Shown piece by piece: positions 9,269 through 17,695 of a stretch of DNA of 64,000 bases; the stretch's first letter is position 1; every line of letters begins with the position of its first letter. The stretch is taken from assembly GCA_002383485.1 (NCBI GenBank), contig DFYY01000022.1, positions 68,332-132,331 on the forward strand. The letters run 5' to 3'. A model generated the notes under the pieces. That model saw nothing but the letters and a program-made list of their open reading frames with translations. It did no database searches and was not told the DNA's origin. The position numbers and the translations under genes are program-made. Origin of the DNA: Bacteroidales bacterium UBA4070 (lineage in GTDB: Bacteria; Bacteroidota; Bacteroidia; Bacteroidales; VadinHA17).

Positions 9269-11311
9269 TCAATTTTTGACTATCATCCGGGGGTAGCTTC
9301 CTTCGGCGGTAAAAATCCTGATAATGTAGGTTCCCGGGGCAAGCGAACTCAGGTTGACTGTGGTCTCCATGTCCTGGCATTCCTGTGACAACAGAATGGT
9401 TCCGTGCATGTCATAAAGAGAGATGTTGCTGATTTCGGCACCTGCATGGATGATAAGCAGCTCGCTTACCGGGTTGGGGAACAGACTTATACTGATATTT
9501 CCTGCAGGGTTTTCAACAGAGGTGATTACCCGGTCAGCCGCTTCCCAGCTTTCCGGCAGGCTGTTGTCAAGAGCAATATCCCTCAGTTGCAGGTATAAGC
9601 CGTTTCCGTCAGCATTTGGCCACGGACTCACATCTGCATATACAATACTGTCAATAAGATTCCCGAAGGCATCCGCCAGGATGAGTGACTCGGTACTGTT
9701 GGAGAGATGCCTGGTGAACTGACCGAACGGCGAAAAACCGTACTTCGACTGGAAGACAGTGGCATTGGAGGCCAGTATGACGCAGAGGCCCGGGCCAAGG
9801 GTGGCACCTGCCGGGAAACTGTAGACCAGTCCTGTCCCCTGAAAATAAACACCGCTGAGATTAACCTGTGAGGTGCCTGTGTTCCGGATCTCGATGAATT
9901 CCAGTGCATCACTGTCAGGAAATTCGCTGGATGTCTGTGGATGATAGTTGATCTTTGTGATAGTCAAATGCGGCACTGACACGTTAATGCAGGCGCTGTA
10001 GCTTCCAAGGTTTGCTGTCATCCATTCCGCACGCGCCTGCATGAATGCTTTTATGGCAGCTATTCTCTCTGCCTGGTTTGCTCTCTTGTTCCACCTCTGG
10101 CAATCGCGTGCCACTGCTTCCGAGATCAGCGCAGCAGTTTCGTCGATGAAGGCTTCCCTGACCGCCCCGTTCAGCGGCATTCCGGGCTTCAGCAGCTCAT
10201 GCCACCGCCGTGAGAGATAGCAGTTGAAGGTGCTGTTATGAAAGAGGTCGCGCCAGAAGCGGGATCCGTTGTTGTAATAGTCCTCGAAATACCAGAGATA
10301 AGTCTTGCTCCGGTCCATATACCACTGGAAGAGATCGTTCCCGAATGAGAGGTCCAGGTCCCATACGGGACCGGCGCGCAGCTTCCCGTTACGGTCCTTA
10401 TGAAAGTAGGTACTGTACTGGTATGCGTCCGGATTGGCTGCAAACTCATTGACAATCATGTAGTCTATGAAGGAAGGTACGTCTATCAGTGACGGGTAGC
10501 CGTTGACCACCGAGACATCGTTGTTTTGTGCTGCAGTTTCGAGTTTGAAGAACTCCCCGCTGATGTATGAGGTCTGGGTTGCGGTGGCGTCCTCCGGTTT
10601 TGGCAGTTCATGAATATAATCGACCGGTGAATTCTGAAATGAATACATTCTCCAGTCCATCTTGTCACCTCCTGTCAGTTTGTCGGCCTTTGAAATATAC
10701 CCTCCCGTCAGGGCTGGCAGGCTGTTGTCATTTTTACCTATTTTAATGACGTCAATCCGGTTGTCGTCTGCCTTCAGCTTTTCCTGGAGCATATAAAGAC
10801 CCATGTAGACATTGTTCACTATCACCTCGCAGTAGGCTGCGCGAGAGGCGTAGTTACCCATCTTTTTTGAGAGGCTGTGACAGAAGTAATCGCGTATGAA
10901 GGCTGTATCAAACACCATTCCGCCGAGGATCCAGTCGTTCTCTTCAGGCATGCCAAGGAGGCTGACATTATTATTGGTGACATCATCCGCCATGCGTGTG
11001 GTGAAGCCGTAGTTTTTCTTGGGTGATTCCTGGGAGGATGATCCGCGCAGTTCGATCCCGATCCGTCCGCTGTAATTGAGATAAAGCGGATTGGACTGGT
11101 CAGTGACGTAATTGCGGAGTCCGGGACCACGGTCAATGATCTTCATTGTGGCTTTGACCTTTGGTTCGTCCTGAATGGCAAGACTGCCGTCAGTACTGAT
11201 AATGACAATAGGGAGGTTGCTGTCGGTCAGTCCCTGACCTGTCATCTGTACCGACAGAAGCAGAAGCAAGATGGCCTGTGGTGCGATATGTCTGAAGAAG
11301 CCTCCCCGCAT
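9269..11311 (-). CDS. Secreted CotH-kinase family protein with lamin-tail domain and T9SS sorting tail
   Basis: After a signal peptide comes a CotH domain (about residues 35-430): LRGSSSQESPKKNYGF, EENDWIL, YMLQEKLK, and the active-site region NEFAANPDAYQYSTYF followed by WDLDLSFGND. CotH proteins are atypical protein kinases of spore coats and of many secreted bacterial proteins. A lamin-tail domain (about 450-560, DALEFIEIRNTG) follows, then a Por-type sorting domain (SLFPNPVSELLII to YIIRIFTAEG) that directs export by type IX secretion. The ATG at 11311 starts directly before the Arg-containing signal; one six codons upstream (11329) is possible. It converges on the glucan locus with a 4-nt gap. 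Its substrate is unknown. Confidence 0.9.
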   Translation of the reverse strand: MRGGFFRHIAPQAILLLLLSVQMTGQGLTDSNLPIVIISTDGSLAIQDEPKVKATMKIIDRGPGLRNYVTDQSNPLYLNYSGRIGIELRGSSSQESPKKNYGFTTRMADDVTNNNVSLLGMPEENDWILGGMVFDTAFIRDYFCHSLSKKMGNYASRAAYCEVIVNNVYMGLYMLQEKLKADDNRIDVIKIGKNDNSLPALTGGYISKADKLTGGDKMDWRMYSFQNSPVDYIHELPKPEDATATQTSYISGEFFKLETAAQNNDVSVVNGYPSLIDVPSFIDYMIVNEFAANPDAYQYSTYFHKDRNGKLRAGPVWDLDLSFGNDLFQWYMDRSKTYLWYFEDYYNNGSRFWRDLFHNSTFNCYLSRRWHELLKPGMPLNGAVREAFIDETAALISEAVARDCQRWNKRANQAERIAAIKAFMQARAEWMTANLGSYSACINVSVPHLTITKINYHPQTSSEFPDSDALEFIEIRNTGTSQVNLSGVYFQGTGLVYSFPAGATLGPGLCVILASNATVFQSKYGFSPFGQFTRHLSNSTESLILADAFGNLIDSIVYADVSPWPNADGNGLYLQLRDIALDNSLPESWEAADRVITSVENPAGNISISLFPNPVSELLIIHAGAEISNISLYDMHGTILLSQECQDMETTVNLSSLAPGTYIIRIFTAEGSYPRMIVKN

Positions 11312-11329
11312 AGAGTTCAAAATTAACAT

Positions 11330-11718
11330 AATTGTAATGAAACAGAGTATTCCGCTTTTCCACTGAATTCCTTCACGGTATTAAATGATATTGATTGGCG
11401 AGTAATAAGTGCTGAGGGGTCGCCGTCCGCAGAAACCGGAATTAATAAATATTTGACAAGACTGGTTATTGATAAAAAATATATATATTTATGCCTTCAA
11501 TGCTTGCAGAATGGTTGGGAAATTATCAGCAAGAGTAATAAAAGCGTACGTCACATTCGGCAGTATGCATACTGCAAAGCCAGGCGTCACATTGACCGCA
11601 ATGACCACTCCCGGTAAGGGAGTTGGTATATTCATATGATCCCATGGCGGACGGCAGTCCGCAAATCCGGCTGAGCCGGAGAGAATAATCCGATTTATTT
11701 ATTAATCTGTACTTTTCA
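11330..11718. promoter_or_regulatory. 389-bp region between cotH-like gene and thrA
   Basis: Contents seen: an AT-rich stretch at 11445-11492 with TTTG (11452-11455) and a near-consensus TATATTTA (11484-11491), whose 28-nt separation is longer than usual for the phylum's promoters; a perfect 16-bp palindrome GCAGTATGCATACTGC at 11560-11575; a direct repeat CGTCACATT at 11549-11557 and 11585-11593; and the candidate leader and hairpins described separately. The whole region is likely the 5' leader and promoter of thrA. No convincing protein gene occurs on the minus strand. Confidence 0.5.
11565..11639 (+). CDS. Possible threonine-rich leader peptide of the thr operon
   Basis: A 24-codon frame, ATG to TGA, lies 79 nt before thrA. 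Five of its 24 residues are threonine (positions 3, 9, 11, 14, 15), including a Thr-Thr pair, and it ends with Ile-Phe-Ile. Hairpins follow at once: 6-bp stems at 11647-11662 and 11666-11680, and a further 6-bp stem overlaps the end of the frame (ACTCCC/GGGAGT around 11616-11631). This resembles leader-peptide attenuation of threonine operons in other phyla. No clean U-run terminator is seen, so the call rests on composition and position only. Confidence 0.35.
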   Translation: MHTAKPGVTLTAMTTPGKGVGIFI

Positions 11719-14160
11719 ATGAAAGTCTTGAAATTTGGAGGCACCTCCGTGGGCAGTGTCGAAGCAATACGAACTGTAGCAGGGATACTGAAGAGCCAGG
11801 AGGGTCAGGCAGTGGTTGTTTTCTCAGCGTTATCGGGGGCAACTGACATACTGACCAGGGCTCTTCAATTTGCTTCAGAGGGGAACAGGGAATATTGTTC
11901 CGTTATTGAGGAAATTGAACGGCGCCACCTGGACGTTTCATCAGGGCTTTTGGATCGGGATCGTAATAATGACTTTAAACATAAGATGGCCGGTCACCTT
12001 TCCCGTCTGGACGGAATACTGGAGGGTGTCTTCAGGCTGGGTGAGGCAACATGCAGATCAACAGATCTGGTTTTAAGTTTTGGTGAGCTGATGTCGCTTG
12101 ACCTTATTGAGCTGGCCCTGGAGGAGTATGGGGCCGATGTGACGCGGGTTGATGCCAGGGAGATGATTTTCACAAGACCTTACGGTGGCTCTGAACGGGT
12201 TGATTATGAGGTGAGTGAAGAATCTATAAGGAAGCGGCTGCCTCTTACCAACAAGATCGTTATTACATCTGGATTCATATCCACCTCTTTAAAAGGCTAT
12301 CCGTCCACCCTTGGAAGGGGGGGATCAGATCATACAGCGGCAATAGTTGCGGCTGCCGTCGGGGCGGAGTTGCTTGAGATCTGGACTGATGTAAGCGGAA
12401 TTTACACGGCTAACCCGGCAATTGCACCGGATGCCTGTCCCATAACGGGGCTGACTTATGCTGAGGCGCTGGAGATAAGTCATTTCGGTGCCAAAGTCAT
12501 CTATCCTCCATCAATTGAGCCGGTGATGAAAAGAAGTATCCCGGTCTTAATCAGGAATACCTTTGCACCTGCAGAGAAGGGGACTCGCATTTCATCAGTG
12601 TCAATGGCCAACGGCAGTGGAGTAAAGGCTGTCACTTCGGTTGGTTCCGTCTGCCTTGTTTCGCTTACCGGCAGTGGCATGGCAGGAGTGGTGGGAATTG
12701 CAGCAAGACTCTTCGCCTCCCTGGCAAAAAACAACATAAACATAATTCTCATTACCCAGGCCTCCTCTGAGCAGTCAATCTGTATTGCAATTGATCAGAA
12801 AGACGGAGGGAGAGCCTGTGAGGCTATTGATGCCGGGTTTGAAACAGAGATTGAAGCGGGGAGGGTGAAGCCTGCCCTTCGTGAGGACGGCTTCGCAATA
12901 GTTGCATTGATAGGAGAGGGAATGAAGCATTCTGTGGGGATAAGTGGTCAGGCCTTTGCAGCGATGGGAAGGAACGGGATAAACATTCATGCCATTGCGC
13001 AGGGCTCCTCGGAACTGAATATTTCTGTCGTGGTAAAGGAAACGGATGCCCCCAAGGCTGTCAATGCCATCCACCAGGAGTTCTTTCGTTCAGTGAAAAG
13101 GGTGATCAACATCTTCATGGTCGGGACAGGTAATGTTGGTTCTGCCCTGGTAAAACAGGTTATGGACCGCTCAGCATGGTTTGCAGGAGAGTATCAGACC
13201 GAGTTCAGGATAGTGGGCCTGGCCAATACAAGGAAGATGGTAATCAGGGAGGAAGGGATCACAGGTCCCGACTGGAAGTCGCTTATGATGGCGAGTGACC
13301 AGAAGAGCAATCTTGAGAGCTTTATTGGTCAGATGTTTTCACTCAATCTGCCCAACACTATATTTATTGACAATACCTCAAGCAGCGACGTCAGTTCCCT
13401 TTATGAAAGAGTTCTTGAGAAGAGTATATCTATAGTTACCTCGAACAAGCTTGCTGCTTCCTCGTCATTTGAGAACTACAGCAGACTGAAGCGAACGGCA
13501 CTGAGGAAGAGGGTACAGTTCAGGTACGGGAGTAATGTCGGGGCCGGATTGCCTGTAATTCACACCATTCAGAATATGGTTAAGACCGGAGATAAGATTC
13601 TAAGGATAGATGCCGTACTCTCAGGCAGCCTTAACCACATTTTCAACAGCTACTCCAACGGCATGAAATTCAGTGAAGCGGTTCTGCTGGCACTGGAAAA
13701 AGGTTATACTGAACCCGATCCGCTTACTGACCTCAGGGGAGTTGATATAGCCAGGAAGCTTCTGATCCTTGTACGCGAATCAGGATTCCGTCTTGATGTT
13801 TCTGAGGTAGCGTTTGAAGATTACCTGCCGGGGCCCTTGCCGGGAAAATATGATGCTGCAGCGTTCCTTACACAGTTGAGAGAGTTTGATCTGTTTTTCG
13901 AACGACAGAGAGCAGATCTTGCTCTTCGCAATGAGAGGATAAGGATCATTGCGTGCTATGATTCGGGCAGGGCTTCTGTCAGGCCGGTCAGAGTCAGCAC
14001 GGAACATCCCTTTTACTACCTGGAAGGCAATGACAACATTGTGTCGGTATATTCAGAGCGGTATTCGCGCCAGCCGCTCATAATAAAAGGGGCAGGTGCT
14101 GGCGCTGATGTCACTGCAGCGGGTATATTTGCAGATATACTTTCAATAGTCAACAGTTAA
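11719..14160 (+). CDS. thrA: Bifunctional aspartokinase / homoserine dehydrogenase I
   Basis: The product catalyses the first and third steps from aspartate to threonine. The aspartokinase domain starts KFGGTSVGS and contains GRGGSDHTA and the DVSGIYTANP segment (about residues 1-290). Two ACT regulatory domains follow (about 300-455, with SSEQSICIAI and SSELNISVVV), which in the family bind threonine for feedback inhibition. The homoserine dehydrogenase domain begins with the Rossmann motif VGTGNVGSAL (about 468) and includes YGSNVGAGLPVI and GSLNHIFNSY. At 813 residues it has the usual fused length. The thrB start is 2 nt after its stop, so the genes form one operon. Confidence 0.97.
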   Translation: MKVLKFGGTSVGSVEAIRTVAGILKSQEGQAVVVFSALSGATDILTRALQFASEGNREYCSVIEEIERRHLDVSSGLLDRDRNNDFKHKMAGHLSRLDGILEGVFRLGEATCRSTDLVLSFGELMSLDLIELALEEYGADVTRVDAREMIFTRPYGGSERVDYEVSEESIRKRLPLTNKIVITSGFISTSLKGYPSTLGRGGSDHTAAIVAAAVGAELLEIWTDVSGIYTANPAIAPDACPITGLTYAEALEISHFGAKVIYPPSIEPVMKRSIPVLIRNTFAPAEKGTRISSVSMANGSGVKAVTSVGSVCLVSLTGSGMAGVVGIAARLFASLAKNNINIILITQASSEQSICIAIDQKDGGRACEAIDAGFETEIEAGRVKPALREDGFAIVALIGEGMKHSVGISGQAFAAMGRNGINIHAIAQGSSELNISVVVKETDAPKAVNAIHQEFFRSVKRVINIFMVGTGNVGSALVKQVMDRSAWFAGEYQTEFRIVGLANTRKMVIREEGITGPDWKSLMMASDQKSNLESFIGQMFSLNLPNTIFIDNTSSSDVSSLYERVLEKSISIVTSNKLAASSSFENYSRLKRTALRKRVQFRYGSNVGAGLPVIHTIQNMVKTGDKILRIDAVLSGSLNHIFNSYSNGMKFSEAVLLALEKGYTEPDPLTDLRGVDIARKLLILVRESGFRLDVSEVAFEDYLPGPLPGKYDAAAFLTQLREFDLFFERQRADLALRNERIRIIACYDSGRASVRPVRVSTEHPFYYLEGNDNIVSVYSERYSRQPLIIKGAGAGADVTAAGIFADILSIVNS

Positions 14161-14161
14161 C

Positions 14162-15091
14162 ATGACAGGAAAGAAGATCAGGGTAAAGGGGCCTGCAACT
14201 GTATCAAATCTCAGTTGCGGATTTGATGTGATCGGGCTGGCCCTGGATGAGCCGTTTGATATAGTAGATATTGAACTGACTGACACCGGTAAGGTTGTCA
14301 TTGATGATATCAGGTGCAGCAAGACACTCAGCAGGGATCCGGAAAAGAACGTGGTTGGCGCTGTTCTTAAGGCAGCATCAGCTCTCGGCGGCAGCCGTGC
14401 CGGATTCAGGGTCAGCATTGATAAGGGGATCAGGCCTGGCAGCGGGATCGGGTCAAGCGGCGCCAGCTCTGCAGCTGCAGCCTTCGGTGCAAACCTTCTG
14501 TTGGGAGAGATATTCACGCCTGCCGAAATGGTCAGGCTCGCCATGGAGGGCGAGAGGCTTGCTTCCGGTTCGGCTCATGCCGATAATGTAGCACCGGCGT
14601 TGCTGGGAGGCATCACCCTGGTACGCAGTTATGACCCCCTCGATATTATTGAACTCCATGTTCCGCCAGAGCTCTTCTGTGTGGTTATTCATCCTGAGAC
14701 AGAGATAAAGACCTCAGTTGCAAGGGGATTGCTTGACAGAGAGGTGTCACTAACCACAGCTGTGAAGCAGTGGGGTAACCTGGCCGGGCTGGTGGCGGGG
14801 CTCTTCAGGGAGGATTATGATCTGATAGGGCGCTCGCTCATAGATTTTGTGGCTGAACCCAAACGATCCGTACTTATTAAGGGTTTTGACCAATTGAAGA
14901 AGACTGCCCTGGAATGCGGGGCCCTGGGAGCAGGTATCTCCGGCTCGGGACCTTCGGTATATGCATTATGCAGGGGCCGTGATTCCGCGGTGGCGGTGAT
15001 GAAGGGCATGTCCGGAGCAATGAAGTCGCTGGGGATCCGATTTGATGCCTACATGTCAGCGGTGAACAGGAGCGGCACGCAGGTTTGTTAA
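14162..15091 (+). CDS. thrB: Homoserine kinase
   Basis: A GHMP-family kinase of 309 residues that phosphorylates homoserine. The N-terminal VKGPATVSNLSCGFDVIG segment and the glycine-rich ATP loop GSGIGSSGASSAAAA (about residues 96-110) identify the family; GAGISGSGPSVYAL is the C-terminal GHMP motif. The enzyme is cytoplasmic. It sits between thrA (2-nt gap) and thrC (19-nt gap), the expected order of the pathway. Confidence 0.97.
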   Translation: MTGKKIRVKGPATVSNLSCGFDVIGLALDEPFDIVDIELTDTGKVVIDDIRCSKTLSRDPEKNVVGAVLKAASALGGSRAGFRVSIDKGIRPGSGIGSSGASSAAAAFGANLLLGEIFTPAEMVRLAMEGERLASGSAHADNVAPALLGGITLVRSYDPLDIIELHVPPELFCVVIHPETEIKTSVARGLLDREVSLTTAVKQWGNLAGLVAGLFREDYDLIGRSLIDFVAEPKRSVLIKGFDQLKKTALECGALGAGISGSGPSVYALCRGRDSAVAVMKGMSGAMKSLGIRFDAYMSAVNRSGTQVC

Positions 15092-15110
15092 GTGAGCATC
15101 TCACAGAGCC

Positions 15111-16412
15111 ATGAAATATTATAATCTTAAAGACCCGCAGGTAACCACAGGCTTCAGGGAAGCGGTTGAAAGAGGCATCTCCCCGGATATGGGCCTGTTC
15201 ATGCCGGAGCGGATACCCCGGTTAGATGACAGCTTTTTCAGACGGTTGCCACTGTTGACCCTCCCTGAGATCGGAATGGAGGTCGGATCGATTTACGCGG
15301 GAAAGGATATGCCGCACGATGTGATGCGACAAATATGTGAGGAGGCTTTTAACTTCCCGGTTGTAGTCAGGCAGGTTGATGAACGTAAACAGGCACTGGA
15401 GCTGTTTCATGGCCCGACAGCAGCTTTTAAGGATTTCGGGGCGAGGTTCATGGCCGGCTGCTTCAGGTATTTCTCCTCACGCGATGATAAACGAAGGGTG
15501 GTGCTTGTAGCAACCTCAGGCGACACAGGGGGTGCGATAGCATCAAGCTTCCTAGGCGTGGAGGGGGTGGACGTCATTATTCTGTATCCTTCGGGCAAAG
15601 TAAGCAGTCTGCAGGAGAACCAGCTTACCACCCTCGGCCAGAACATCACAGCAATAGAGGTAGAGGGTTCCTTTGATGATTGCCAGGCGATGGTAAAGAG
15701 CGCTCTTTCCGGTTCTGTCACGCAAACAAGGGTGAAACTCACGTCTGCCAATTCAATCAACATAGCCCGCCTGATACCGCAGAGCTTTTATTACTATTAT
15801 GCCATAGGCCGTGTTGGCAATGGCAAAGTGGTGTCCGTTCCCAGCGGTAATTTTGGCAACATAACAGCAGCTGCCATGGCCAGGAGGTCAGGTCTGGGCA
15901 TTGATCGGCTGGTGGCTGCCACCAATATCAACAGGGTGGTACCTGATTATCTTGAGACGGGTTTTTACGCTCCGGCCGTATCGGTTGCCACCATAGCCAA
16001 TGCAATGGATGTAGGCAATCCCGGCAATTTCGACAGGTTCAGTACGGTATTTGACAATGACTACGGAACAATCACAGGGGCGGTATCCGGCTACTGGTTT
16101 GATGATTGCCTGATCAGGGAACATATAGGCCGGGAGTATCGTCGTACAGACTACCTGCTTGATCCTCACGGTGCAGTTGCAAGCCTTGGTCTTGATGCTT
16201 ACCTGAAGCATCATCCCGGGTCAACCGGTATCTTTGTGGCTACTGCCCATCCTGCCAAATTCAGGGATATTGTGGAGCCGCTCATCGGGCAAACCGTGAA
16301 GATCCCTGACAGCCTCATGACCTTCCTGGCCGGGATGAAGCAATCGGTTATGATGAAAGCCGGCCCGCAAAACCTGGAAGAGTACCTGGCTGACAGGTAT
16401 CAGAACGGATGA
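15111..16412 (+). CDS. thrC: Threonine synthase
   Basis: This pyridoxal-phosphate enzyme converts O-phosphohomoserine to threonine. The N terminus MKYYNLKDPQVTTGFREAV and the PLP-lysine motif HGPTAAFKDFGARF are diagnostic, as is the phosphate-binding loop VATSGDTGGAIASSF. At 433 residues it belongs to the longer bacterial ThrC group. Its stop overlaps the start of the next gene by 4 nt (ATGA), so the radical-SAM gene is co-transcribed with the threonine operon. Confidence 0.97.
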   Translation: MKYYNLKDPQVTTGFREAVERGISPDMGLFMPERIPRLDDSFFRRLPLLTLPEIGMEVGSIYAGKDMPHDVMRQICEEAFNFPVVVRQVDERKQALELFHGPTAAFKDFGARFMAGCFRYFSSRDDKRRVVLVATSGDTGGAIASSFLGVEGVDVIILYPSGKVSSLQENQLTTLGQNITAIEVEGSFDDCQAMVKSALSGSVTQTRVKLTSANSINIARLIPQSFYYYYAIGRVGNGKVVSVPSGNFGNITAAAMARRSGLGIDRLVAATNINRVVPDYLETGFYAPAVSVATIANAMDVGNPGNFDRFSTVFDNDYGTITGAVSGYWFDDCLIREHIGREYRRTDYLLDPHGAVASLGLDAYLKHHPGSTGIFVATAHPAKFRDIVEPLIGQTVKIPDSLMTFLAGMKQSVMMKAGPQNLEEYLADRYQNG

Positions 16413-17575
16413 CAAAAGCGCGGGAGCATACTGAGATGAGTGATAAAAACCGTGAATTCCAGGTTTTTGTAAAGCCGGTTGGAGCTAGGTGTAACCTCAG
16501 GTGCAGCTATTGCTACTATCCCGGTCGCATTCAGCCGTCAGGAGTGTCCGGCGGACATTGGATGAGTGATGATGTACTGGAAGAATATATCCGTCAGCAT
16601 ATTGATGCCGGAGGTGAAACTGAGGTGTTTTTTTCATGGCATGGCGGTGAACCGACGTTAGCGGGCATAGACTTCTACAGGCGTGCTGTTGCAATTGAAA
16701 AGAGGTATGCACCCCCGTGCTGCAGGATAGTTAACGGCATTCAGACCAATGCCACTCTGATTGATGATGAATGGGGCCGGTTCTTCGCTGAGGAGGGTTT
16801 TTATATCGGTGTCAGTCTCGACGGGCCGGAGCGGTTTCACAACAGCAACAGGAAGAGGGCTGACGGCAGGGGCACGTTTGATGCCGTTATGCGCGGGCTG
16901 GATATCCTTCGTGACCATGGTGTACCACATGAGATCCTGTGCGTGATTAGCAATGACAATGTACATGCTCCTCTTGAGGTCTACCGGTTCTATAAAAGCC
17001 TGGGTGTTCCCTTCATTACATTCCTTCCGCTGGTGGAAAGACAAAGCAATAGCCCTGCCGGGGTGACCTCGCGCAGCGTCCGTCCGGCTGATTTCGGGGA
17101 GTTTCTCTCAGATATTTTCGACGAGTGGGTTAAAAATGATATCGGAAAAATCAAGGTGCAGATATTTGAGGAAGCACTGCGCACAGCCTTCGGACAGGAG
17201 CATACACTGTGTATTTTCAAACCCGTTTGCGGCGCAGTGCCGGTGGTGGAGATGAACGGCGATTTCTACTCCTGTGACCACTTCGTTGATAAGGATTACC
17301 TCATTGGGAATATCATGGAATCCTCGCTGGACACTCTTCTTGGTCATCCCCGTCAAAGATCCTTCGGCGAAGCCAAAAAGTCAGCATTGCCTCGTTACTG
17401 TATTGATTGCGAGGTGCTTGAGATGTGCAACGGGGAATGCCCCAGGAACAGGTTTATTACTGCGCCGGACGGCGAACCGGGGCTGAATTACCTGTGCGAG
17501 GGGTACAGGTACTTCTTCAACCACTGCCGGCCGTTTGTCAGCGAGGTGGCCAGGGTGTGGAAAGGGGGTCTATAG
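16409..17575 (+). CDS. Radical SAM/SPASM protein, anaerobic sulfatase-maturase family
   Basis: The N-terminal motif KPVGARCNLRCSYCYYPG holds the CxxxCxxC that binds the SAM-cleaving 4Fe-4S cluster. HGGEPTLAG and ISLDGP-like (VSLDGPERFH) segments follow, and the C-terminal SPASM region has many cysteines (SCDHFVDKDY, CIDCEVLEMCNGECPRNRF) for two auxiliary clusters. Family members convert a Cys or Ser of type I sulfatases to formylglycine without oxygen. No sulfatase gene is in the window, so the target must lie elsewhere or be a different protein. The start at 16409 overlaps the thrC stop by 4 nt; an ATG at 16436 is an alternative. Confidence 0.88.
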   Translation: MTKAREHTEMSDKNREFQVFVKPVGARCNLRCSYCYYPGRIQPSGVSGGHWMSDDVLEEYIRQHIDAGGETEVFFSWHGGEPTLAGIDFYRRAVAIEKRYAPPCCRIVNGIQTNATLIDDEWGRFFAEEGFYIGVSLDGPERFHNSNRKRADGRGTFDAVMRGLDILRDHGVPHEILCVISNDNVHAPLEVYRFYKSLGVPFITFLPLVERQSNSPAGVTSRSVRPADFGEFLSDIFDEWVKNDIGKIKVQIFEEALRTAFGQEHTLCIFKPVCGAVPVVEMNGDFYSCDHFVDKDYLIGNIMESSLDTLLGHPRQRSFGEAKKSALPRYCIDCEVLEMCNGECPRNRFITAPDGEPGLNYLCEGYRYFFNHCRPFVSEVARVWKGGL

Positions 17576-17695
17576 AGACTGTCCTGGTATTGAGTCCCCG
17601 GCGGAGACGGACGATCAATCCCGCATTCACAGTGTCGGGGTGGAAGTCCTCTGTAAGCTCAGGTACAGTTACTTAACAAAGCCCGAAAGTTAGCT

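Noticed and set aside
9261..9285. Terminator between GH30 and the CotH gene
   Set aside because: Only a 5-bp GTCAA/TTGAC stem with a 3-nt loop is present, inside the CotH stop region; too weak to call.
11526..11744. 72-codon minus-strand frame upstream of thrA
   Set aside because: It covers the promoter/leader hairpins and the start of thrA; no ribosome-binding or domain evidence.
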